DNA of 64,000 bases from Penelope pileata. Its lineage: Eukaryota; Chordata; Aves; Galliformes; Cracidae. The stretch spans positions 372,001-436,000 of the forward strand of contig WBMW01005315.1 in the NCBI GenBank assembly GCA_013396635.1. The letters are read 5' to 3'. A model generated the notes under the pieces. That model worked only from the letters and a program-made list of their open reading frames with translations. It did not search any database and was not told the origin of the DNA. Positions 10,501 through 22,500 of the stretch are shown here, one piece after another. Each line of letters opens with the position of its first letter. The stretch's first letter is position 1. The translations under genes were made by a program, and so were the position numbers.

Positions 10501-13500
10501 GTAAGGGCGGCGGGCGGGCGCGGGGCGGGGGCACTGCTTGCCTTGGGTCCGCTTCTCCTTTTTCTCTTTTCACTTTTTCTGTTTTCTTTCTTCTTCTTTT
10601 ATTCTTCCCATTATTTTCTTTTTCTTTCTTTCTTTCCTTCTTCTTCTTTTTTTTTTTTTTTAATATTTCTGCTTTTCACTTTCCTTTTCGCCCTTTTTTT
10701 CTTTTTTCTTTTTAGCTTTACCTTTTTTCTTCTTTTTACTTTTCCTTTTTGCTTTTCCTTTTTTCCATTTTTCCTTCTTCTTTCTTTTCCTTTTCTCCCT
10801 TCTTTTCCTTTTCCCTTATTTCCCCTTCTTTTTCATTTCCTTTCTTTTCTTTTTCCCTTCTTTTCTCTTTTTTTCTTTTCCTTTTCCCTTCTTTTCCTTT
10901 CCCTTTCTTTTCCTCTCTCCCTTTTCCCCTTTCTTCTTTTTCTTTTCTTCCTTTTCTCTTTCTCCTTTCATATTCCCCTAAGGAGCAAGAACTCGGAGCC
11001 CGCCAGCCCTCACTGCTGCTGGATCCCCAGATGGACCAGGGAGGCAGTGCTGGGACCCCCATTCTAGGCTGGGACCCCCTGTCTACATTTTGCATGGTTG
11101 TTTTTGCTTCTATTTGCTGAACAAATCGGTGCTCTTGCTGACTGACAGGCTGTCTTAATCACACCAAACTCTTGAAGTGAAGGAGATGTAGTGCAAAACC
11201 CAGCATCTCTGGCTGAGTTAATGCCACTGTGCTTTCTGAGGAGGAGGAGTGTTGAGACAAATTCACCAAAGGTGTGAAGTCTGCGCTGTGGAACTTACAC
11301 AGGGACACTCCTGCACGAACACCCTCACAGGGTGTTGTTATTTGAAGCTTTGCTGCCGTGCGCTAGAGCTGTGCTTCTCAATGGGAACATAAACACGGAG
11401 TTGTACTGAGCTTGAACTTCACACAAACTCGCTGAAGATGCTGACTTCTCATGCAGGCGCAGTATTTCCATGCCATAAACAACAATTATGTGGCTCCCAC
11501 AGGGTGCCAGTTAGTACGCTGTCAGGCAGAGCACATCTGTGTGCAGTTGAAGCGATTTGGGTGTGTAATAGGTGGCTGCAATTACTTCTGCTTTTGCAGC
11601 TTCAGTCACACTTTGATTCTGCCTGCGTGTAGGGCCATTAAAACAGGGAGAGAAAGACAAATGCAATATTTCTAATGGAAATGCTCACTGTGTACCCAGT
11701 GTTTGAAGCGGTTGTAATAGGCTGCTGATAGTCATCCAAGCCATTCTGGTTTAGCTGGTAGAATGGAACCTCTTTCTACTCTGAGTGCTTTTTCATCAGT
11801 CCTATCCTCAGTTGACACTCTGTAGCAGACATACTAGCTGTGTGTCTGACCTCGCTCTGCTGATGTGCAGACTGAGATTTGGCCATGCAGTTGTTGGTTT
11901 GGGGTGTGCCTTTGGTGGGAGAGGAGGTGACGCTGAACCGTGTAGGAATCCCTGTAGAAATGCTCCCCTTCGGTTATAGCCTTGGTTTGCTTCAGAAAAG
12001 AGTGTAAGAAATTCCTTTCTGTTAGTGGTGATGTTAAAAAACAATTCCAGGTATGTTATGCATTGCTCTCCTCTGGACTTGATATGATGAAAAAAATTAG
12101 GACTTCTTGATAGATAAAATTCTTGTTGCAGCACTTAACTGGGTTAAGGAGGTCCTCCAGTGCTGCTGGGGCTCGAGCAGGTTACCTGGCTTACTGTTGC
12201 CATTCCTATGCTATCAGATTGGAAGAAAGAGCGGTGAGGATCCTCACGAGCACACCGGATACTTTTCCTTCCTCTTCTTCCCTGGAAGGCTGCTGAAACT
12301 GGAGGAGCAAGAATTTCTTTGCTGTTGTCAAACTGGGTGGCTAGAAGACCTGGATGTAGTTCAGAGTCTTTCCCCACCGCATCCCCAGAATGGGCCTTCT
12401 ATTCTTGCCTGTGTTTCCAGGAAAGTTTTGCCCTTGGTTTTGCAGCTTGGAGTTAAGAGACAGTTTGGGGCTTGATTCCTGTGGGATGGAGGGGCAGCTG
12501 GTCTGCGGGAGGGTTGTGGCTGGTGCCACAGAGTATCAATGCAGACAAGCAGTTGTCTTGATGAGCATCAAGTGCCAGGAGCTCCAGCGCTGGGGCTAGT
12601 GGCCGTGGAGACAGAAACCACATTCCATATGTGGCTGTCGCCATGCAGGAAGGATCCTTTGGCTGTGGCTGATGAACGGTCCTTGTGTGTGCAGCATGGA
12701 TGGTGGCTGGAGTGATCCTTGCTCTGTGCAGATAGGGGCTGGTAGGCCTGGGAGCTGTGGTGGGTATTTTGAGTTGCTCCTCGTGCTGCTTTTTGGAGTT
12801 CCTCCGCTTAGTTGTAACAGTTGCGAGTGAATGAGTGGTTCTGGTGCTTGTGGAAGCTGTGTCTTGGGCTGCTGGTCTGAAGGCTGTTGGGCACAAGGTA
12901 GAGGCAGTGAGAAGGGAGCAAAGGTAAGGGAGGGAGGAGACGGCATCTGGTGGGTAAATGGGTCTCCAGGGTACCTGGTAGCAATCTGCCATGCTGCTGT
13001 GCTCTACCTGAGGTTGGGCAAGCCCACGGGCTGGACAGAGCTGAAAGGCTGGGGCAGACAGCTGCCCACTGGAGCATCCTACTCCAACTTGTGGCCTTTG
13101 AGATGCACCATGGTGCTGTGGCTGGTGGGACCTCCTGGCTATGGCAGCTGGCAGCCTTGGTCGGTGCTGGGCTTGCAGACCATGCTGGAAGAGCTGGGAG
13201 AAGTGTCTCAGGGCTCAGCAGCCTCTTTGGCCATGAAGGACTGCTTTATCACCTTGGTGGAATGGTGCCTCTGTACTCTGGCGGAGCAGGGAGCTCTCTG
13301 TCTGTCTCTCCCAGTTGGTGACCTGGGTGGTCTGCCATGTCCCAGGGATGTCCAGCCGGGAGTCCTTCCCTCCAGAGGTTCTGCCTGTGGATATCTGTGA
13401 TCAGACAGCTCATCCAGGCCATCGCCACGTGGAGCATCAGGGACACGTGCAGACCATGGCAGATCTTAAGCAGTTTGTGTGTTATCTGAATCTCCTTCTG

Positions 13501-16500
13501 AGGGAAATTCTGTGCTTTTGGCACCCATGGTAGCAGAGGTGATTTCCAGTCCTTTTCTCTGGTGTGCAGTGAGATGAGGCTGGGTGATGGGGGTAGAAAT
13601 AGCACCTTTCTGTGGGATGAAAAAGCTATTTCAGAGCAGCGGTGAGCACCCGCCTAACACTTGCAGGCCGGCAATAGGTGTCCTGTTCCTCTTGGGAGTG
13701 ACGCTGCTTGAAGTACGCTCTTGCAGTGTGTTTCCAAATGCTTTTTGTGAACACGTCCCCTCCTTGATCTGAGAATCCTCTTGCTGTTGCACCAGCTCCT
13801 GCCAGACCTTCCTGGGATGCTTGTGCATCTGGGCGTTCATGCTTGGTGTCCCAGGGAGAGCAAGATGGGTCCTGGATGGGTCTTAAATGCAGGGTGGAGT
13901 GGAGTTTACTCCAGGCGAGGCTAGGTTGCTATGGGGTTGAATCAGAAGTATTATCTAGCCCTTGAAGCTTGAATTGCTCCCGAATTGACTGTACTTCCTG
14001 GATGCTGTAAGCAAATAAACCTGCCAGGGCATAGGATCAAGCTGTCCATCAGAGGAGCTGTGCGTTACCACCTCCACCAGGCACCCTGGCCACCAGCTCC
14101 AGCTGCTGGAAGCACGCAGTGCTCGCCATGGCTTGCTTTGCTAACTGTGCTGTAGGAAAAGATCTTCATTGCCATGACTGGTGGGGTTAGCCTAAGGAGA
14201 GCAGGCTGGAGCAGGCTCTTGAGGCTGGGCTACCAGAGCAGAAGCACACTGGTAGCAGTCACACTTACTGAGGGTTTCATGTCACAGCTGCAGCAATTTT
14301 TTTGACACCTGGTAAAAGAACTGAACAAGAGGGCATTGTCTTGAGTCTGCAACACAGTAGTTTGGAGCGCTAAGAAAACAGCCCAAACGGCAAGAGATTA
14401 AACAGTGAAAGCCTCCCTTAATGGAGGAGTGGTGAGTGTGGCATGCTCTCCCTTCTTAGCATGAAATGGCACAGTGGAAGAAGTGGCTTATCTCCAAATT
14501 GTACTCATTATTTTTTTATAACAGTTTGAAACAGGAAGTGTCACCAGGTAATAACTGCATCTTCCAGGCCGGGCAAAGGCCAAATGCAATGGCAAGATGC
14601 ACTTAAGCCTGGATATGGCTGCATTTCAGCCCTCACAGAGGAGCCCTTCACCAGGACAGAACTTTTCTCAGAAGATGGTAAATTCTAGTATCAGTGAGTT
14701 CTGGTTTTCATCAGCTTTCTTATGTGTGACGTCTCCATGGCCTAATAAAAAAAAGAAGAGATGGTGCATTTACTAGCTTCTCTACCAGTGGGACATCATG
14801 CCGGCTGGCCTACTTCATGCTAGTTGCAGGGAATGTATAACCTTTGGTGTCTTATGCCTTACTGCCATGGCTGGAACGGCCTGGTGGCTCCTGGCTATCC
14901 ATGGGGCCATGGCTGCCCATGCTGGCACTCCCTGACTCATGCTTTCTTAGCAAGCAGCCTGCTCTTGCAAAAACATCCTTTCAGTCCCCCAGTGCCTGCA
15001 GAGCAGGAGGCTTGCGTAAATTTTGTTGGTGTGACCTCTAGCTTCTGCCTCAGTTCTGCGAGGGGAAGACAGATCAGCTCAAACTGTGGTCAGATTTCTG
15101 ATCTTAATAACTTCTGTTAAATCGAGTTAACACTCAGAAAGAACAATGGAGGTGAATGCTGTAAAATTAATTTAAATACATGATATGAAATAGTCATGCA
15201 GGGTCAAAAAGCTATTGCTAAATTAGAGGCAGATTTTTGCATTCTCTGATGCTGTGTTGTAGCTCTACAGCTTGTTTTTGCCAGAGGAAATAGAAGCTTT
15301 TACACCTTAGAGGAAATACAAGTTTTTACACCTTTGCAAATGTAAATTCTTCCATTTGCTTTTCTGAAGTGCTTTTTTTTCCCCCACTACTCAGTTCCCT
15401 GAAGTTGAGGTGCAAAGAATACTTTAGTTACTTGGGCTACGGTCTTAGCCCAACCATGTTTGTAACACTGATTTGAAAAAGGAAGATGAACTCTCCCGAT
15501 AATCCCTCTTTCTTTACTTCCTTCAATAAAACTAGTGCTTTTTAGCTCAAGATAGGGAATGTACAGCACTTGAGCTCTCCAAGTTCTCAAGTCTCAGCAG
15601 ATGTTGGCCTCGGTTTTGGAAAAAACTTTGTTGCTTAAAGATACAGATGTAACGTCTGGTAGCCTCATGAGGAACCACATTTTAACTTCTGTAGGGCTGA
15701 AATCTGTGTGGGGCAGACCTGTATGCTGTCTAAACGTTGTTCTGCCTCTTGAGATACCTAAATACCACATGGAAGTGCAATACCTGCTGAACAGAAGCAG
15801 TCTGTCAGCTTGCTAAATATACTCAGAACAGATTGAACAAAAAAAGTAAACTCAAGATGTCTAGTATGTACACTGATGAATTTTCTGAACAAAAAATGCT
15901 GGCTTTGTGCAACTTATATCAGGCCTCCATCCTAATGCTGTCTGATATTACTAGGGAGGAATACTTGCACTTTAATGTTTTGAATCTTTTCACTCTCTGT
16001 GTTGTATATCTAAGAAGATGGTTCTTCATGCACTGAGCAGCAGCCTGCCTCTCAGTGAGCTTGCTTTGCCTTGAGCTGTGCATGTACCTTAGAACAGTGC
16101 ATAGATGTCCAGAGGTCCATGCAGCACGCGTTAAAAATCACTGACTCGGCAAATAGAAAATGCTGAGTGACCTTTAAAGGTAAAGTGTAATCATAAAGGC
16201 TTTGAATTAAAATGCTGTCCACATTCACACAGTTACAGCTCAGACAGTGTCAGCCTTTGCATAATAAAAAGCATTTAATTCAGTATAGCAGCTGACTGCT
16301 TCCTTACAGCGTCAACCAAACAACAAAGCAAACACTTCTTTAAGGGGAGGAAAACTGATGTATGGGTGTAGAACAAGATAAACAGATTGAAAACAAAATT
16401 TACCTGCAGGCATTTGATTCTGCTGCTAAGGAACGCATTTTTAGTCACTCTTCCTGTGGCTTTTTCTAAGAGGAGACTCCTGTGCCTAGTTTCTGAATTG

Positions 16501-19500
16501 AGCTTCTCATCAGACACTGAACTTTTGTGCAGTCTGCCTTTGAGGAGAGAGAACAGCCTCGATAGTATCTGCACGCTTTTAGTTCTGCTCTCTTCAGCCC
16601 GAATGCTTCCCGGGAGGCAGTTCCTGGCAAACAAATCCTGCCGCATCCTGAGTGCAATGAGAAGCCTGCAGAGCATGGTTCCTTTTGGCAAATTCCTGGG
16701 GTGAGGGTGCAGGGTGTGTGCTGGGGAGAGCCCTGTGGTGGGGATGGCGGAGCAGAGCTGCCTGCCTGGGTGCTGAGCCCGAGGCCTGCCTTGCACTGGA
16801 GCGTGACGAAGCCTGGAAAGCAGGTCAGAGCAGCTGGCTGATCTGTGTTGGGCCCATGGTCGGCCCAGCAGCCTGCAGGTGGTCGTGGATGTCAGCGGGT
16901 GTCTGAGAAGGGCCTGGCTTGGAGTTTCATGAGGAGGATGTGGTGTTCTCTACCTTCGTGGAGGATGTTAGCTCCTTGAGCTTGAGCTCAAGCTTGTTGA
17001 GCTCCCTTGAGCTTGTTTGCCCTCTTTTTCAGCTCCTGGTCTTCTGGTTTCCATGACATTGCTTTGCAGGGAGCTCAGTGGCTTGACTGCGAACTGTGAG
17101 GAACCATCTTCTGCTAGGTTCTTTTGATGTCCTCTGACTGTTGTATCAAAAGAGGCAGTGAATCACTTTTCCTAGGCTTTTCCAGACCAATTCTGACTGC
17201 ATGCATCTCTGCCACGTGTTTCTCGACCAGCTCTTTTCTTTCGTTTAAAAGACCTACCTGACTTTGTCATCCCTTTGTATAACCAGACTTCCCTGTTGGG
17301 GAACGATTATATGGAATGCTCTCACCCAAGCCCATTCCTTCCTCCCCTACCTCCTGGCTCTTCACAGATCTCCCTATAACTCCCAATAGTTAAAATTAGG
17401 TAAAACCACAAGCTTTCTTCTCTCCCAAAACCTTTGCTAACATTGACATTGACAGCTCCAGGTGAGAATTAGCCATGCAAAACTTCTGCTCTATTTACTA
17501 GTGCTTTAATTTAAAAATTGCAAACACGTATATTAGCATGTGGGAGTGTGTGTGAGGAAAACAAGAACATGGTGTACGAGGTCATACAAAAATAAAAACT
17601 ACAAACCATCTTAGTGGTCTTTTTATGAGCACAGGCATTCTCTCAGTTCTCTCTGCTGTCAGTGCATTGGCTTTCACCAGCTAGCATGTTTATTTTAACT
17701 CCAGCTTTCCCCGTTTCATCCTGTTACTTAGGAAAGTGGCTTAAGAAAAGCTCAACAGAAATAGTCTTTTCAGAACAATTAGTACAACCTGTCAGAAGCA
17801 CTAAGGCTTGCCCACACTGGAATTTTAACTGTGCTCAAAAACCCAGGGCTGACCATTAATGGTACCAGGCGGTTGGCTGGTTGTCCATCCATGGCAGCAG
17901 AAGAGCTCTCAGCGTGTGACTTGGTGAACACTTGACCATCGAACAGCAGTGTGACTCAGACACTCTCCTTTTTGCTCTGATGGGAACTTGCTGGAGAAGG
18001 CTGCACATCTCTCAGAACCTATCCATCATTCTTGCCTTTATTTTATGTATTTCTTTGTGTATACTTTTTTTTTGAAGCTATCTCCTTTTGCAGTTTGTAT
18101 CTCTGAGGAAGCTTCTGGGCTGTGAAAGAGAACATCAGGGTGAATATTTGAACTCCTCCTGAGAGCATGAACTCACAGGGTATGTGATAGACTGCTGAGA
18201 GGCTTTTTGTGTCTTGCTGCCAGAGATGCTGGTGAAGAAGTGAGGATCTTGGGATGGGAAGTGGTCTGCATGTGACTGTGAAGTCCTCTGCAGCTGACGC
18301 TGAATGTATTTAATTCCCTTCAGCCGCACAGTGGAGGGGAGGATGGTCGCCTCTGGCAGGAGGAGCTCTGCATCTAAGAGAGGGCAAAACTGGGGCTACT
18401 CCCTCATGGTGTGCTGTAGCTGTGGAGCCCCACACCCACCTACCCTGTTTCCTCCAGGACCTCCAGTAAGCCAGAAGAACTGGAGTCATATTTCTCTCTG
18501 TGGGTGGGGAGGCAGCGTTTTATTAACAGAGCTTGCAGGGATCCCCCTGAGGGAACTTTCACTTCTCTGTCCTGGCTCACAGTCCTTCATGAGAGGTCTG
18601 TAGACCCCTTCCTGCTGAGGTATTTTTAACATGACTGTCTCCTGCTATCTGGCAGTGCGTCTAACTCATGCTCCCTGAGGGCTCAAGCTCAGGCAGTCAT
18701 CCCGTTCTGGTTTTTTCAAATCACCAAGTCGTCAGGTCTCTTGCACGAAGTCACTGTGGTTTGTCTCATAACATCTGTCCTGTCAGGGGGTCCAAGACAC
18801 TCCAGACTGACATATGCCATTCAGTTGTCTGCTCCTTTGAATGCTTCCCACTTGTTAGAATTTTCAGAGAAAACATGACTGTGAGTGCTTCAGGTGGCAT
18901 GGGTTCACACTGGCTCTTTTTGCTGAGAGTAGCTCATTTCATGTCACAGCAGCTGTGGATGATGTTGTACAATCACAGAACTAAAAAATGGCTTGGGTTG
19001 AAAGAGACCTTAAAGAGCTTCTATTTCCAGCTCCCCTGCTGTGGGCAGGGAGTGTAGTTTTGTGCTGCTGATACCCATAGAGATGGAGCCCAGCTCTCCT
19101 GTTGGTTCAGCTCCAAAAGGCAGAGAGAGAACTAGACTTTGGTATTCCTCACTTCATGGTGTGTGGGACATATGTATTTAAAAAAAAAAAGTCCCCAAGA
19201 AGTAAACAGCCTGTCCCCAAAAGATCTCGGCCAAAACCTCAGTTAAAATCAAAAGAAGGTGCTTTGGTGCTTTCCTTCCATGAAGAAAGGAGAAATGTTT
19301 CCTTCAGGTTTGGATGACTCAACCATGCCTATCTAAAAAACATTTGGATTTTCTACGGGCAATTTGAGGGGAGTTCTCGACTGGAGTTGACATCAAATTC
19401 ACTAAGCAAGAGACCGATATCACTTCACGAAAGCTGACAAGCAACTCTTGTTTGGGTCTGGATAAAGCCACCTTTGAGGTGTGAGTTGTGGCAGTGGTTT

Positions 19501-22500
19501 CTGCTTACAGCCACTGACCCGCTGCTCTGCTTAGCATTCAGGCAGCAGAGCTGAGCACAGATACTGTGTGTGCCTCTCAGCTGGCTGACTTATCTGTACT
19601 TGGCAGCTTATGCCAGAGGAGCAGGACCCCTGAGGTCTTAACATCCTACTGCTGTTCAGTTTGGTGCTGAGACATGCATTCAGCAGCTTTTCCTCCCGTG
19701 CTACGCTCAGACCGCCACAAGTGCTGCTGGCACTTCCTAAGCAATCTCTTCACCCTCAGGGAAGGGATGAAACACCAGTGAGCTGGGACCTCTGCTGACC
19801 CATGCCAGTGCCTTGTGCAAGATCAGCAGAAAGATCCATTGTGTTGTTGGGAGGTCTCAGGAGTGAGGACTGGCATAAACAAGCAAATGCAGACTCATGA
19901 ATGTTCAGAGAGGTTCACCCAAGAGGCAAATGCAACCTCCCCAGCTCCTAGCTAAGAACTGTGACCCAGAGGAGTAGGCTTGATCAAGCAGTCAGAAAGT
20001 GCTGCAAGAGTGGTGAATGAATGGGCAGGAACTTGCTGCTGCTCTGCCCACGGTTCAATCAGACCAAAAAACAGTGTGCTTGTGGCTCATGAGATGTGTA
20101 TCTACAGCTGGGCTGATCTAAGGGGATTGATGCTTGGAGTGAGCGTCACCCTCTCTGGCGGTAGCAAACCTCAGATGCATCAAAGGTGGTGGTTAAAGCC
20201 CTCTGAGGGAAGCAATTATGAAATGAGCTGACCCGGATGCAGATTTCTTTGCTCTTGAGCTGAGGGAGAAGGCTTAAACAGGAGTGTTATATCCCTTCCA
20301 ATCTTGCTTTCTTTTAATCCTTGCTAATGCAGCCTGGGAAGCTCAGTGAATGTTTTCCCAGCACTCCTTTGAGCTCCTGATTTCAGGGGCATTATGACTT
20401 CAGCAAGATTTAGGTGAGTGGCAGATTGAAAGAAGGAAAGGAGAGCAATTTTTTTTCTTGACTTTGTTTTAACTCTTCATCCCTTTGTCTCTAGGGATGG
20501 AATACAACAAAGCAGTAGTTTTAACACCAGCTCATACCTCATAGCATTCTCATTCTCTCCTTCCTCTCTCTTTTTAATGTCCCTTGTTTGGATGACATAA
20601 CCTTATTGTTAGGCCTGGATCTAGAGGCTGTGAACTGCTTTACTTTTACACAACCTTATATTGCTATGGCAGCCTAAACAGTTGTTAGGCTCAGTTGTTT
20701 CCACACACAAACCACTCACTATATGGAATTCTCATCAGCAGTGCTGAGTGCTTCTGAAAATCAATTTGTCCTTTTCAGGTGCCAAGATGAAGGTCTTGCA
20801 GACCCTGCTTCAGCACCTAACTGTGAAATGTGGTGTTGTACACTGAAAAAGTCATTCATTTCTGTGTGTTATTGGATGATGCAGAGTATTGCGAACTGAA
20901 CTGCACTTTACGATAAGGTATAGGCAAAGATAGACCCTTGGAAAATGTGTTTGGTGACAGGGAAGCTCAGTGCAGCAGATGAATGTGAAGGCTTTAAGAG
21001 CAGTGCTGAAGGGTGGAGATGCTGTATCGCAGAGGTGTGTGTATCCGAAATTCATGACTGCTCAGGAACTGGACTGCTCTGCCCATTTTATTTACCATTT
21101 TATTCATCTGTGGGTAGGATTTGGCATGAATTCTAGCCGTCTCGTCCCTTAACATCAGTCTAGGTAGACTGAGTCTTTGTGGCTCCATAAGCTGCTCCTG
21201 ACCAGGTCACCTCAGACTGAGAGCTCTTTCCTGCATGCAGCTGTTCCTTTTCCATCCTTTCCTGCCCCAAATCCTACAAATGAAAAGGCCCAAAAAAGCA
21301 GGAAGGACATGGAGGCTTGTTCTATGCTTGCATTATCATGCTCGTGATACTGTTCTTTGTACTAGAAAGTCTTTGGTCTATTTCTTTGTATTTTTTCTTG
21401 AATTATTTGTCCAGGCTAATGTTAGCAAGGCCATTGAAGTAGTTATTATGGCTGTAGTGATGAATAATTATACCAGTGGATGAATGATAAATACATCCAA
21501 GAACTCCTTGTATGATCTACTGCTCAGTTACTAGATACATGCTGGATGAAATTCTGCAGAACTGGCTCAACACAGAGAAGTGGGAGTGGGAATGGGGAAA
21601 AGAGACAGGAAAGCCTGGAGCTGTTCTAGGCATAGGGCAAGATGGTTATTTGTCAGTATTGTCTTGGAAGAAAATGTAACTGTTGGAGAGCTGGCCTTGA
21701 GGGAAACTACAGAAGCACAGATTCGTGATTTCATTTATTTCTGATTAAAGACCGTGTGTGCTTGTGAATTATGCGTCTCCTGTACTTTGAATTTCTGTTT
21801 GTAGCTGACGCTTACCCTAAGGTATTTGATGGATGTGTGTAGAAGTTGTTAGTGTCCTGGGGGGCAGAATGTTCCATCTTTTTTTTTTTTTAAAGTATTT
21901 TTAAGCTAAGGCCTTTGCCAGTATGAACCATGAAATGACATGATATTCTGTAAGAACTATCTGCCTCAAACATAGGATATGAATACAAAGGTCGCTGAAG
22001 AATTTATAGAGTTAATGATTTATTTCATCTGTCACTTCAGACATGAGAATTACAGGCTCTCTCTTGCCCAGCTGGGTAGAAACTTAATGCTGATTGCAGA
22101 CGGTATTTGCACTACAGCTTATTGCTGGAGTGTGTCTTGGAGATTTGATTTGTCCTCACCTGTTCAGAAAACTAATTTTAATGTTAGTCGTGCAGCCTTT
22201 CTCTCCACTGAGAAACTGGACCTTACTGTTTCAAATTCCTTTTTGAGAGTAGGAAGTGGTGGGTGGGTACCAGCCTGCATGGCACCTGAATGCTTGATCT
22301 GTCCATCCATCTGTCCGTCCATCCATCCATCCATCCCACCAGATGCTTCCCTGCTAGCCAGGAGGACCACCCTGAGCCTCCTCCTGATCGCAGAAGCAGG
22401 TTTAACTTGTGTGGTGCCATTGTAAAAAGCAGCTTGGATGTTGTCCTGATGGAGATAGTGGTGGTCAGGTGTGGGCTGACTGTCAGAGACCCTCAGACAT

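Larger units (their letters stand above)
10401..10545 (+). promoter_or_regulatory. PSD3 CpG island, 3' half of the promoter region
   Basis: By hand count this stretch has 27 CpG dinucleotides in about 140 bases, against a CpG-poor background in the rest of the locus. It contains coding exon 1 and the first intron donor. The left edge is cut by a single N at 10400, so the core promoter and transcription start cannot be placed. No TATA box is visible, as is usual for such promoters. Confidence 0.8.

Noticed and set aside
8587..12526. Recent tandem duplication as a real biological event
   Set aside because: One copy is bounded exactly by Ns and lies inside a CpG island, and the copies do not differ even in the C/T tract, so an assembly artefact is far more likely.
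12831..13400. 189-codon frame in intron 1 as a separate gene
   Set aside because: No recognisable domain and overlapping frames in other phases; composition explains it.
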